Positions 1-11,439 of a stretch of 64,000 nt of DNA are shown one piece after another. The notes under the pieces were generated by a model that was not told the DNA's origin, did no database searches, and was given only the letters and a program-made list of their open reading frames with translations. The position numbers and the translations under genes are program-made. How positions within the stretch are numbered: the stretch's first letter is position 1; each line of letters starts with the position of its first letter. This DNA is from Cyclospora cayetanensis (taxonomy: Eukaryota; Apicomplexa; Conoidasida; Eucoccidiorida; Eimeriidae), in the NCBI RefSeq assembly GCF_002999335.1, contig NW_020312754.1, positions 62,001 through 126,000 on the forward strand, given 5' to 3'.

Positions 1-2
1 AA

Positions 3-2750
3 GCTGTTTCAACGAGGCAGCAGCAGCAGCAACAACAAAAGACACCCCGAACGCTGCAGTCAGGAAGCCTCTTCAGAAGATCATCTGTTGGAGGATCTCA
101 ACAGCAAATACTGAGGAGGGAAGCTCTCGATTTAGCGAGACAGTATGAAGCCAAGGCACGTCACTTTTCGAGTGCTCTCGCGATGCTGCTTCTTTGCCTG
201 CTGTCGCTGTAGAGCTGTGCTGATGCAAGAACACTGCTTTTGCTGTTGCTGCTTTTGCTGTTGCTGCTTTTGCTGTTGCTGCTTTTGCTGTTGCTGGCAA
301 GAGCAGCAGAAGCAGTAATCCTGCAGCAGAAATATTGGCAATGGATGGCTGTGTGCCCTGCTGACGCCTAACGCTCACGAACTCCCTAGGCGTTCACTCT
401 ATTTCACTGCTGCTGCTGCTGCCGTCACTCTTTCCCGCTGCAGGTTGAGGCTCAGCAGAGGGAGATAGAAGGACTGTCTGCCGCTCTTGAAGTTGCTCAG
501 CAGCAGCTGCAGCAGCAAGGCGGCAGCTGTGCAGCCGATGCATCCGCAGCAGCCGCTGCAGCAGCAGCAGCGACAGCCTTGAACGAAGCGAAAGCAACTG
601 CGAAAGCAGAGAAAAAAGCAGGTGCAGATCTGCGGCACAGAGAACAGTTGCTGCAGCAGGAGGTACAACGGCTGCAAGAGCAGCTGCGGGAGCAACAGGA
701 GAAGCAGCAGCAACAGGAGAAGCAGCAGCAACAGCTGCAACAGCAGCAGGATAATCAAGTCGCAGTTCTTCGCTCCGAGGTTGCGATGCTCAACGACACT
801 CTTGCCAAAGAAAAAAGAGAGCGATCCAATGTGTGTGCAAAAGGCCCTCTTCCGCATTTGTTACTGCGTCTTACAGCTCTCTCTTGTCTGTTGGATTGCC
901 TGTCTTTGAGTATGATGCTCGCCTCTTGAGCCTTATCATGCTCAGTATCCTGCAGCTGCTGCACGACTTGCTAGTTGAGCCGTGCTTGCTTCTAAGTCGC
1001 AGACACCCCCTCTCGAGCTGTCTGATCGATCTTTCATGATGTCTCTGTTGCTGCTGCGCAGGCTGAAGCTGCCTCTGCGCTGCAGCTAAAGTGCTGCGAA
1101 AAGGCAGCCGCAGAGCTGAGAGCCACTAAGGAGGAGGTTAGTGTGGAGGCGTGGCGTGCTTGCTGCTGCTGCTGCTGCTGCTGCGGCAGGTGCTCCGTGT
1201 GTTGAAGCTTCCCCTGTGGCTGCTGCCTGCCGCTTTCTGAGAGGCTGTCTGCTGCTGCCTCTGTCTACATGCTGCCTTGTTGTTGTGCAGCTGGAGGCAG
1301 AGGTATCAACGCTGCGCTTGCGACCATCGGCAGAAGACGTTGCGATGCTGCATGAGCAATTACAGGAGCTTCAGGTTTGCTGTCATGTGGCAGTGACGGA
1401 GACGGAGGGAGGGATGAGGGGTGGACGCAGCTATACGCTTTTTTCTCCTGCTTTGCTGTCGCTGCTCCCAAGCTGCTCAGGCGAGTGCTGGTGCCATTAG
1501 CCTCAGCGCCTCTTCGGGTGTCGTTACACTGCGGCTGCAGGAACAGCTGCATCCTCTGAAGCTTGGAGAGCGGTGTGATGATCCCCGGCTGCTGATGCGT
1601 TGCGATAAGGCGCTTCAAGGCATGCAGAGGCAGACGCTGCATCAGCTCATCAAGGTAGCTCCCTGTTGCAGCAGCGCAAATTCGTGGCGTTGCTGCTGTT
1701 TTGCTTGCAGGTTGCTTTCTAGTGGCTGTGCACCCTACGGCGCTGCAGTGTTTAATGGGTGTCAGTGTATTTGCTCTCTCGTCTGCCTGATGGTTGCTGT
1801 GTGAAAACTGCAGAGCTGCTGCGTGGCTTTCCGGTGTCTTCCCGCGAGTCTTTCAGAGGTTGCTGCGTTGCACCAGCAGGGGGAAAGCATGCAGCAACAG
1901 CTCTCACAGGTTAGCAGCAAGTTCTTCAGAAAGGGCATCAAGAAGGAAATGCATGCCTTTGCAAGGGCGAAAGAAGCCGGTAGCGCAGAGAAAGAAACAA
2001 AGACCGCCAAATGCCTATAGATATATACATATATAGATATATATATACATCAATCTCCTCTCGCGCGCGTGCGAGAGGAGATATCCTACTGCAGTGTTCT
2101 CCATGCCTTTTGCTGCAAGGAAAGCATGTCAGCTTGAGAGGAGGATGAGCAGAGGAGGGAAGGAAGGAAGAACGGCTGGACGCAAGCAGTCCTTTGTAGC
2201 GGGAAATAGCAGCGGCAGCACACTTGCCTTTCCATAAGGGCAGAGCAGCAGCGTGCAAAGCGTCTAAATACGCCTTTCTTTCTGCATGCTGCCTTGTATT
2301 TAGGTGATGCTAGCTCTGCTGCTCGAAAGTGCACCGCCTTCGGATGCGGAGCTTGTGAAGATCCTGAAGAAGCGACTCAAGCAACAGGGTGTACGAGGAA
2401 TAGGAGCAGCCGGCTGTTGCAGCAGCTTGCAGCAGCAGAAGTTGATTTTCATCGTGAGGGGCTTAGTGAGACTCAAAAGCCACGCAAAGGTGGTAAGACA
2501 CCCAAGGAGTCACTCCCGTGGCGCTTGTAGCTGCGGCGTTTGTGAGTGGTCGGCGTCAGCCTGCTGTCGCAGCTGTCGCAGCAGCAGTTGCTGCGACAGC
2601 TGCTGCTCTGTGCACCCTTGCAGGCAGGCACGTTAGTTGGGCATGCGGGGTGTGTTTGCAGCTGAGCAACTACACAACGCTGCAGCGGCTGGTGGTGGGG
2701 TTGGTGGAGCCTTTGAAGGCGCAGCCCACGGTTTCTGCGGAGGAGCAGCT

Positions 2751-2782
<32 letters not shown>

Positions 2783-3717
2783 TTGTCGCTCTCCTGGAGG
2801 AAGGGTGGTGCAAGCAGCGTCAGCACGATCTGGACCTGGTGCAACCCCACCAACAGCCGCATGCAGACTTCCTCGCTCGCCTTGTCTCCATGCAGCAGCA
2901 GCACGCGAGGCAGCAGCAGGACTTGCTGGCAGCGGCAGCAGCGGCGGATGCTCGCGCGGTGTCAGTACTGCGTTCCCAGCTCACGCAGCAGCAGCAGCAG
3001 CAGCAGACATCGACTGACCAGCTAAAGAGGCAGCAGTTTCTCGAGGATCTAAAGACGCGGCTCGGTTACAGTACAGTAGAAGAATGCATCGCCAGCGTTC
3101 AGACAGCAGTTCGTCACCATAGGCCTCTAGACACTTTATTCAAATCCGTCTGCGACCTCTTAGGCGTTCCGCGAAGCACCGCAACGTGCATGCAGGTGAA
3201 GCGTTTGCATACCATCTTGCGAGAGGGAGGAAGACTCCACCTCAGCTCAGCGTTTAGTACTGAGCGAGACAAGCTTTTTCCGGTGTACAGAGCATATGTT
3301 TTAGCTTTTTTTTGGTGTTGGGTCGCCTCTGTTGTGCTCAAGGTGGAGAGAGAAGTGGTGCGACTCCTCGACCAACAGAAGCAACACGCCGAGATGCTGC
3401 AGCAACAACAACGCCTGATAGTGCAGCAGCAAGCGATCATCCTGAGCAGCAACACGCTTGTTACTCCCTCCGCTGTTGCCGCTGCGAACGCGCAACTCGC
3501 TGCCGCTGAAGCAGCTGTCGCAGCTCAGGAACAAGTTCAAGCACCTTCCGCAACGTCACAACAGCTGCAACAACAGCAGCAACAACAGCCGCAACAACAG
3601 CAGCAACAACAGCCGCAACAACAGCTGCAACAGCAACCAAGCTCTGCTGCCGCTGCATCCAAGGAGACAGTAGCTCGTGTGCTTGGCGAACTGCTGCAGT
3701 CAGTCATTCAAGGGTAA
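3..3717 (+). CDS. Gln-rich coiled-coil protein, 5' end outside the window
   Basis: I do not recognise the family. The frame opens at base 3, so the start is missing. Proposed exons: 3-155, 444-830, 1062-1136, 1291-1374, 1481-1654, 1859-1909 (or from 1814), 2304-2492 and 2662-3717 with a TAA stop; all join in phase 0 and give about 720 codons. Exons 2-6 are heptad-rich coiled coil with long Gln stretches. The last exon has a Gln run at about 2750-2785, a compact non-repetitive stretch near 3010-3250 (contains ECIASVQTAV and LFKSVCDLLGV) that is the best candidate for a conserved domain, and a Gln/Pro-rich tail at 3560-3640. The exon 1 donor is GC rather than GT. A hydrophobic stretch at about 3290-3340 reads like an unspliced intron but keeps the frame open. 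It is convergent with the zinc-finger gene. Gene reality is well supported; function is unknown. Confidence 0.75.
2014..2066. repeat. AT-rich dinucleotide tract
   Basis: Interrupted TA/ATAC repeat, followed directly by a short inverted repeat (CTCCTCTCGCGCG / CGCGTGCGAGAGGAG) that could form a hairpin at about 2054-2082. It lies in the intron between exons 6 and 7 of the coiled-coil gene. Confidence 0.7.
2748..2784. repeat. (CAG)n triplet run
   Basis: About 12 uninterrupted CAG triplets, read as Gln in the coiled-coil gene; the same run is open in the Ala (GCA) and Ser (AGC) frames. Confidence 0.9.
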
Positions 3718-4829
3718 CCTGCCTTGAATGCTGCAGCGTAAAGGAGCTACAGACAACCTCTTGCTGCAGCCCAAGAGCAACTGTTGCTGCGGCATATAGA
3801 TACAAGGCAAAGTATCTAGACACCACCTAATGCTAATGGGTATCCGTGTCGCCTGCTGGCAAGCGGCTGTCTGCGTGACACACGTTTTTCACAAAAGTAT
3901 GAAATGAAGCCAGTTTTGAATTAAGTCGCAGAACGCACAGTAAACAGCCCTAGGCATTCGGTTCAAAATGCTGCCACAAGGCACAGCAGCAGCAGCAGTA
4001 CCTGCTGCTGCCGCTTAAAAGAGCATGAAGGACCCCCACGGCGATAGAGCACGGCTTGCTGCAGCTCAAAGTTGTCTGCGACTGCACGCGCGATCTAGCC
4101 AGCGGGGGACGGCTCTGCTCAGTTGCCCTAGGTGCTTGCTAACTAGCAGCAGCAACACTAGCTGGCATAGCCGCAAATAAGATATCGCAGCTACGGGTGG
4201 AAACAAGACAAACAAGGGATGCTGCTAGGGGGAGCTCTGATATACAACAACGACGCACACCGCAGCAGCTGCGCCTCGAAGCGCAGCTGCTGCCCTACAC
4301 CCCAGCAGCGATCCGTGCTGCTGCTGCTGCTACACTTTGCTCGCAGCAGGACCACAGCAGCAGCTGCAGCTGCCGCTGAAACATTACAAAGAAAATCTAG
4401 GAAGATGTTACGTAAAGGGTCGGAGCTGTCTCCCTGCCTGTCACCGAGCTGCTGCTGCTCCTCAAGCGCTGACAGTCAGCAGCAGCAGCAGCAACACCAC
4501 CACCACCACCACCACCACCACCTGCAGTGAAGGACAGCTAGATTTCTCGCTGCTACCAACGCTGTGAGAAACAAAAGACGACCCCTGACTCCCAATGCCA
4601 AGTGTTCTAGCTATTTTGCAGCAAATTCTAACACGCCACGCTTCATGACACTCGCGAGCCTCAGCCCTGCTGCTGTGGATATTCTGCTGCATCAAAGAAC
4701 AAGGATGGATTACTGACGATCTGACTGCAGCAGCACGCCACGAAGAACATTTACCTGCTGCCGCTCTCTTTGTTGTCACAGCTGCCAGTGCAGCAGCACC
4801 CGCAGGAGACGAACGTCGGCGTGACTCCC
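3718..4829. other. Convergent intergenic region with triplet runs
   Basis: Space between the 3' ends of two convergent genes. It carries scattered GCA/CAG triplets and a CAC run at about 4496-4522 (read on + as a His run, on - as a Val/Leu run). Short open frames exist on both strands but are explained by the low-complexity sequence; I see no exon with splice sites and non-repetitive protein. Confidence 0.5.
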
Positions 4830-4880
4830 TCACGCCTCTCCCGCACCTTGCTGCTGTATGGGCTGAGGTGGCTGTGCTGC

Positions 4881-4914
<34 letters not shown>

Positions 4915-7097
4915 AGCACAGGAGGATGCCCTGCAGCAGGAGCTGTCGCTGGCAAGACTGCAGGGGGAGGCGCTCCCGCTTGCGTGAGCAGCTGCTGCTG
5001 TTGCACGGGAGGCATCTGCATCAGTGGATACGGGGGGTACAGACCTAGTGGGAAACTGGTATGCGCATACTGCGGAGCAGCAGCAGCCGCCGCAGCTGCT
5101 GCTGCGGCAGCGTAGGGAACCTGCACATATGGACCTGGGTAAGGAACTAACCCCGGGAGGGGGGAGTAAACTTCTGCAGGAACAAAAGGCACTTGCGCGT
5201 ACACTGGAGCACCTCGCTCCACTGCAGTGCCCTGCATCAGGAGCAAAGGCTGCGGCTGCGGCTGCTGCTGACGCTGCTCGTGCTGCTGCCAGTAGCGAGT
5301 CGGATCAGCATCGGCAGCGGCAAACTGCGGCTGCGGATACTGCGCTTGCTGGCTCCCTTGCGACTTGCGCGATCCAGGTGTACTGTCAGCACCCCGTCTG
5401 TGCAGCTGCTGCACTTGCAGCTGCTGCACGTGCATGCAGCCATCCACAGAGGTCACTCTGTTGGTCTGCAGGGGCGAAGAGGCACCGCGGGGCTTTTCTG
5501 CTCTCGATGGCGGGTGCATCATCGCATGCTGCTGCGATTGCTCGTTTGGCACTGCTGCAGCAGGTGCTGCTGCTGCAGACGCTGCTGCTGCAGAAGCTGC
5601 TGCAGAAGCTGCGGAAGCAGCAGCTGGAGACACAGCTGCGCCAGAAGCAGAAGCAGCACCAGCGCCAGTGCCCGCAGTAGGGTGCCCATCCCCCGCGCAA
5701 CTCTTCTTGGCTCTGTTCCTCAAGACTGCTGCTTCCGCTGTTGCTGCTACATTTAGGTTGGCTGCTCCTCGCAACTCCTCCAGCAACGCAACAATGTTAA
5801 GGCCATGTACAGAAGCGAACTTCTCGAGCTCCGTCCGACGGTAGCTGCAACAAAACGCACACACAGACACAACAACAGCTACGCCCAGCAACATGACCCT
5901 TCAACCCCACCCATAGAATACCTCCACCACAGCCAACTCCTAACTCCTTCTTCCTTCGCCCTCCCCCCCCTCAACGCCACAGCCCTAAGCGCAGTCTGTG
6001 GCACATGCACGGTAGATGCGTGAGCGGACTGGTCAATACGCCTACAGCAGCAAGTGCAACAACAGCTAGAGCAACACTAAAAGAACAACTACCAAACAGC
6101 AACTACAACAGCAACACCAACTACAACAACACCAACTACTACAACTACAGCAACACCAACACCAACAGCAACAAAAGCAACTACAACACCAACTACAACT
6201 ACTACAACAGCAACAACAGCGAAACCAGGTCTCTTTGATGAATAAAAAATCGAGGCTCACTTGCGTTTCCGTAGTTCCTTCTCTCCGTGCGCGTGACGGC
6301 AGCTATCGCCAGCTGGACAGACACCTCCCCTTACCCAGAACTTGCACAGTTTCGTCTGCAGTAGCAGATGCAACGGCAGCAACAAGGGCAGCGAAGGTGC
6401 AGCAGCAAGCCTCTGCAATATGCAGAGAGCACCAGCAACACCCGCCCTCCCCTTCCCCTCCTCCTTCTCCTCCTTCCCAATTTGAACACCACCACTAAGA
6501 CGCCGGAAAGGCGCTGTCCATACAGCCTTCCCCACAACTACGGGGTGCACTACCCACCTTGTAGTAATCGCTTGTGCTTCGCAGTTCTGCCTCCCCATGC
6601 GCAAAGAGGCAGGAGGCATCATTGACAGGGCAGGTTCCCTGCAGCGCACACACGCCGTTCCAGGAGCGCCCCCTAAATCTCGAGTCGTGCACTTCCTTCA
6701 GTCATGCAAGACCATGCAAACACACTGGAAAAAGTGACGGATCCCTCGAACGCGCAAACGGAAGCTGAAAGTACACCACAACCCTCAAACTACACGCCAG
6801 ACACGCCTAGCTGGACCCCCTCATTCCCCAGATTCCCCAGAGCAGCCTGTCTCACCGCCTGCCAATGTACACACATCTTCGTCTTCGTCAGCGCCGGTGG
6901 CTCTCGCAGCTCTTCTACGCTGTGCGCATAGCTGCAGGCGCGACTCTTTGTGCAACTCCCGTTCAGGAAATTCTGGCACATCTTGATGCTGTAAGCAGAC
7001 ACCCAGAGACAGACAAATACGCAAAAATAAACTCCTCTCAGAACCGCCCCCTCCTCTGCATGCACCTACAGGACACAAGCCAAGGCAGGCCTGCATA

Positions 7098-7134
<37 letters not shown>

Positions 7135-8451
7135 GTATATAAATATATGCATGGCGGTGAATTTGTCTCGCCTTTAAAGCCTCTCCCTGTCAGAAATACG
7201 CGCGCACTCGCGCTGGCAGGGGAAAAAGTGAGAGAAAGAGAGAGAGGAGAAAACGTGAGAGAAAGAGAGAGAGAAAAAAAGAGAAGAAAGAAGAAAAGGG
7301 ATAGTGGGAAATGAGACGGAGGGGCACGTCGACTGATCACCAATTGCTGAATGGCATGTTTACCGGAAGAATTGATCCTCCACATGTTGTGCCTTCCTCT
7401 TAAACATGGAGTGTGTAGCATCACTCTGAGCTCTGGTCCGTGGTCTACTGCAGTTGCTGTTGCTGCAGTTGCTGTTGCTGCAGTTGCTGTTGCTGCTGTT
7501 GCTGCTACTGCCTGCACGGTTTCTTGGAGGACGCGTTCCTCGCCGTTTTCTTGAAGGACTGCAGCAAGCTGCAGCAGCAGCAGACGCGGAAGTTGTGGTG
7601 TGGGCTGCAGCGGCGGCTACAATGCCTTCAGCTATCCTGCCCATTTTTCCTGCAGCAGCACCACTCCCTCCTGAGCCGCTTGCAGTTGCTGCTGCCCCTC
7701 CCTTGTGCTGCTGCCTCCGATGACGATGGGAAATTCGCCGCGAGCAGCCATCACCATCGAGCTGCTCTGAGAGGGGTGGTCCTCCCTGCTGCTGCTGCTG
7801 CTGCTGCTCCTGCTGTTGATGTTGTTGCTGCTGGTGTTGTTGTTGTTTTCGCGGTGCCGTTTTCTCGGAGGATTCGATGGCTGAAACGATGAGGCTGGGA
7901 ACCTGTTGCTGCGGCTGCAGGCCCTTTGGCTTTTCTTGCCTAAATTCTTGCTGCTGATCTGCGTGACGCAGCTTGAGGTGCTGCATCTGCTGGATGAAGA
8001 GCTGCTCCTGGAGCACCTGCATCTGCTGCTTGCTCTGCGGACAGTCTCTTAGTACGCCACTCACGAGGCTTGGAGCGGAAGGGCTCCGACGCATGAAAGC
8101 TTCAGCAGCGGCAGCAGCAACCGCCGACTGCTGCAGCGCAGCGGCTGCCACCCACGGTCTGCTGGTGGGGAGACTTCCTGCGCCTGCTGCTGAGGCTGGC
8201 AAGTCTGTATTGAATACGCGCAGCCAGGAGCTGTGCGGTGTATCGACAGGACTAGACTCGGAATCTCGATCCAGGCTGGCTCCACTGCCAGTGCTGTGGC
8301 TGCTGTTGTTGCTGCCGTCGCAGCCTTGGCCTCTGCATGCGGTCCTGCCTGTGCAGCTGCAGCTGCTCTCCCGGAGGGTGTTTGCCCTTGGCGGCATGGC
8401 AGCATCCCCTCCCACAATTGTGCAGCCTGGATAGTGTAGGGACGGTATCAT
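4830..8451 (-). CDS. CCCH-type zinc-finger protein, five exons
   Basis: Likely an RNA-binding regulator, as tandem CCCH fingers of this type usually bind AU-rich or other single-stranded RNA. Exons on the minus strand: 8451-7364, 6988-6856, 6695-6558, 6355-6261 and 5844-4830; phases agree at every join and give 822 aa. Finger 1 (C367, C375, C381, H385) is CX7CX5CX3H; finger 3 (C457, C466, C472, H476) is CX8CX5CX3H; each is followed by an ELR motif. Finger 2 lies across intron 2 and is irregular in the canonical splice model (see findings). The N-terminal 360 residues are Ser/Gln/Ala-rich. The C-terminal third is a long Ala/Gln/Pro-rich tail after a short helical segment (TELEKFASVHGLNIVALLEE). 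The ATG at 8451 is the first in frame; a more 5' exon cannot be excluded. Individual orthologue unknown. Confidence 0.85.
4879..4917. repeat. (CTG)n triplet run
   Basis: About 11 CTG triplets on plus, read as Gln near the C-terminus of the minus-strand zinc-finger protein. Confidence 0.9.
6062..6225. repeat. AAC/AACTAC microsatellite in intron 4
   Basis: Interrupted array of CAA/CTA triplets on the plus strand (GTT/TAG on the coding strand), lying wholly in intron 4 of the zinc-finger gene. It differs in composition from the CAG-type triplets found in the exons. Confidence 0.85.
7099..7150. repeat. TA dinucleotide tract
   Basis: Nearly perfect AT/TA repeat in intron 1 of the zinc-finger gene. 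Confidence 0.85.
7225..7296. repeat. Purine-rich tandem repeat
   Basis: Two near-identical units beginning GTGAGAGAAAGAGAGAGAG, separated by a few bases, in a long G/A-only stretch. On the coding strand of the zinc-finger gene this is a pyrimidine-rich block within intron 1. Confidence 0.8.
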
Positions 8452-11439
8452 TCTTGAGAACCCTCCTGCTGCTGCACTGGCGCTGCTGCGAGCGCCTGAT
8501 CGACCCTTGAAGGTGTCGCTGCGTTTGGGGGATGCTGGAGGTGTTGAAGCCAGCCTTTGTTTAGCCGCAAGAAAGAGTCCTTTTCGTGAATCGCAGCTGC
8601 AGCACTGCTGCAGCTACCAGGCCATCACGAGTCTATGCCGGGTGGCGGTAGTGGCGCCTGAGCGTTTGATCGCTGAGGGAGGGGATCTGCCACAGCGAGC
8701 AGGAGGACAGAAGGAATGCAGGCCCTTCTTCTTCTTCTAATTTGCAGCAAAATAAGCGACTGGGAATCGCGAGAGAAGACAGGCCCGAAAGAAGGGCAAG
8801 CCGAGGGGGAAGCAGGTCGAGAGGGAGCAGCAGGGAGCAGGCGAACTAAAATGGACGCGCAGGCAGAGGGAGGTCATTCAGGGCCTCTACAAGGGGCATT
8901 CGCAAGTAGTTTTAGACGTTAAGAGCAAATCGCACGAAACAACTGAGAAAGAGTATCGAAATATGTTCTCACATGGTCTCTGCTGTCTCCGCAGCCCTAG
9001 ACGACGGACGGGGCGGGTACAGTGCTGCTGCGCATGGCATGTCTGTCGAGGAATCCCACATGGCTTCTTTGTCCTTTTCCCGCTTCATCTTTATACAATT
9101 ACCACAGTACGCGTATTCCTTGCACAAAACCGCCCGTCATCTCAGCGATTCCTGTCCGTACGCCCCTCCGCGCGGCACTGAGCGAAGATGCGTGCGATGA
9201 GCAGAACAGTGGCTTTAGATAGGGTTAACGCTCTTAAGCGCGGCTCCCAACTTACGCAATTCATAATATAACCTTTGTCCATTTTCTATAGATTGTGCAG
9301 AGTGGGAGGAAGTGTCTTTTCGAGGGGAAGCCCTCCATATTTTTCCTGCTCCCCACAAGGTATCGTGTCCATCGAGGGCACATCTTTCACCCTAACTTCC
9401 CCTTTGGAATATCCAAACGAGGCATCCTACGGCGCAAAGGCACTGCGAAGCTTTTATCTCTCTCTCCCAATGATTCGTAATGGACTGCAGGTGGGCCGTA
9501 AAGAGGAACTAATATAATTTGTCTTGCATAGGTTTTCTGTGCACAAGAAATCTCAGTCCTCAGACCCCCATAGGGATTTCATGGAAAGGTGTTGCAAATC
9601 CTTCCGAAGGGCTGGCACGCTTACCTCGTATTCACCCACACCACAGGGCTCACGCTACAAACTGCTGCACTCCCTGTGAACTCTAAGCTGTCGCATAGTA
9701 ACAGACCGGCACTACACACAGCACGGAGCATACTTCAATGCGGAATAAAGTGAGCCCTAATATGCAACACATACAATATCTGAATCTCCATGTCATAAAG
9801 ACAAAGGCCTTGGGTACGCTCACAACAGCAAGTGCACCATCAGCTGCCCAAGTTTTGGCTAGTTCGCTACGCCTACGACCATGGTTTACCAGGGCACGGC
9901 CGCATGTCAAGTGAAGGCCTTTCAAAAAAAATTGCAGGCAAAATGTAAGACGCTCTCATACGCAGAGGCCAATCATCTCTAAAGCAAACAATGCCGTGAA
10001 GAGAGGTCTAATGTAGGTTTCGCGCAATGGCCTCGGTGGAAACATGCATTACTCCAGGCTCTAAGGTCAATAGTCAGTTGTTGAGTATTTGTCGAAAATA
10101 TGTTTTCCTGCCCTGCCCTCACCCCTCAGCGGTTTTGCATCTGGAACGAGGGCTAGCTAGGCTTCGCCTAATGCACGCTCTGTGTATCTCGAGCAGTCAT
10201 GGCTTGCTGCACGTAGCATCTGCCGCACAGGCATGCACAGAAACTGATTCTGATTCTACCGAGCAATTGCTACTCTATAATTAAAAAGCGTATGAACAAA
10301 CAAACCAACAAGCTAATTCTTCATTAATATTCAACTGAGTAGAACGCGCGTCGTAGAAAGCGTCCAGGTGTGCTTGACAATTTACGTGTTCCCCTTCGCC
10401 TCCTGCCGCACGCACCCTCGTTTTTCTTATTTCTAATTCGAGGCAAAGGTCGTGCAAGACATCAAGATAGCTCCCATTCTACTGCCAATCTCCAGACGAG
10501 CGAAAGCGAAAAAATAGATTGCGAGTGAAAAAGCCAAAGCTGAAATCCGCCAGTGGTGAAATACAGGGGACTAAAGGTACACACATTAGCCACACCCCTG
10601 CCCTGTTAGTTTCTCCTGGAGGCTCGGCCGCCCACAAAAGCTCCGTTGAAAGGGCAACAGCGTCACTACTACGCACGTCAGAAAGGAGAAACAAGCCGGT
10701 GACGGGGGGGATGGGAGCTGTCCCGCTATCTTGCACGTGCTTTGCCTTGACGTAGACACAAAGAACACGAGGGTTCATGTGGCAGGAGGCAAGCGAGAAG
10801 ATGTCTACACGACCGCGGAGGCACGATGGCTTGTTCTCGTCTCACTGCAGCACTTAAATGTAAGATTTCTGTTGTGATGCAACAGAAAACGAGCGAAATC
10901 TGAGAAAGAAAATTTAGTTGGTCGTAATTTTAGCAGAACCTCCGCGCCTTCCACGACAGTCTCTGCATGCAAATACAGCCGACGCATGCAGTATAGTCAG
11001 AAATCAATTACCAAAATAGGAAAGGGGAACATGTATGGACACTATACATCAGAATGCTTGCGCATAAATCTGAGTGTAAAAGACCGTTTCCAGTTTTTGT
11101 TGTGTTCAAAAACCCGATCAAAAGATGAAGGTTTATTTCAAAAGGAACGAGCATGAGCATTTTCAGACAACTTGAGTGGGACTGGCGATGGTGACTAGTG
11201 CTGTGAGTCACGCAAGGATGCAAACAATCCTGTGGGCAACGAGGCCTGCATGCGGGTTACGTCCCAGCCCAGCAAGCTCCACAAGTAATTCGGCCATTTT
11301 AGCAGCTTAATTAGGAAGTCACTATTAGTAGTTCCATGATACCACCAAAGTTATGGCAATCAATAGGGGCGGAATCGGCAGCATTTTGTGAAAATAGCGA
11401 ATAGCCTTATTCATCTGGCCTTAAACCCCGTGTGGTGAT
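8452..11439. other. Gene-poor stretch upstream of the zinc-finger gene
   Basis: Would contain the promoter and any 5' non-coding exon of the minus-strand zinc-finger gene. Triplet repeats stop at about 8.6 kb and composition becomes more even. Open frames are short and lack convincing splice-bounded protein. I see no RNA gene or conserved element. Confidence 0.5.

Noticed and set aside
4219..4530. 103-codon plus-strand frame ending in a poly-His run
   Set aside because: Made almost entirely of triplet repeats in a convergent intergenic region, with no splice context or non-repetitive protein.
5024..5844. Several long plus-strand frames of 150-218 codons
   Set aside because: They are antisense shadows of the Ala/Gln-rich last exon of the zinc-finger gene, kept open by GCT/CTG triplets.
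6062..6225. Regular AAC/CTA units considered as a CRISPR array or coding repeat
   Set aside because: Units are 3-6 bases without spacers, they lie inside an intron, and the genome is eukaryotic; it is a microsatellite.
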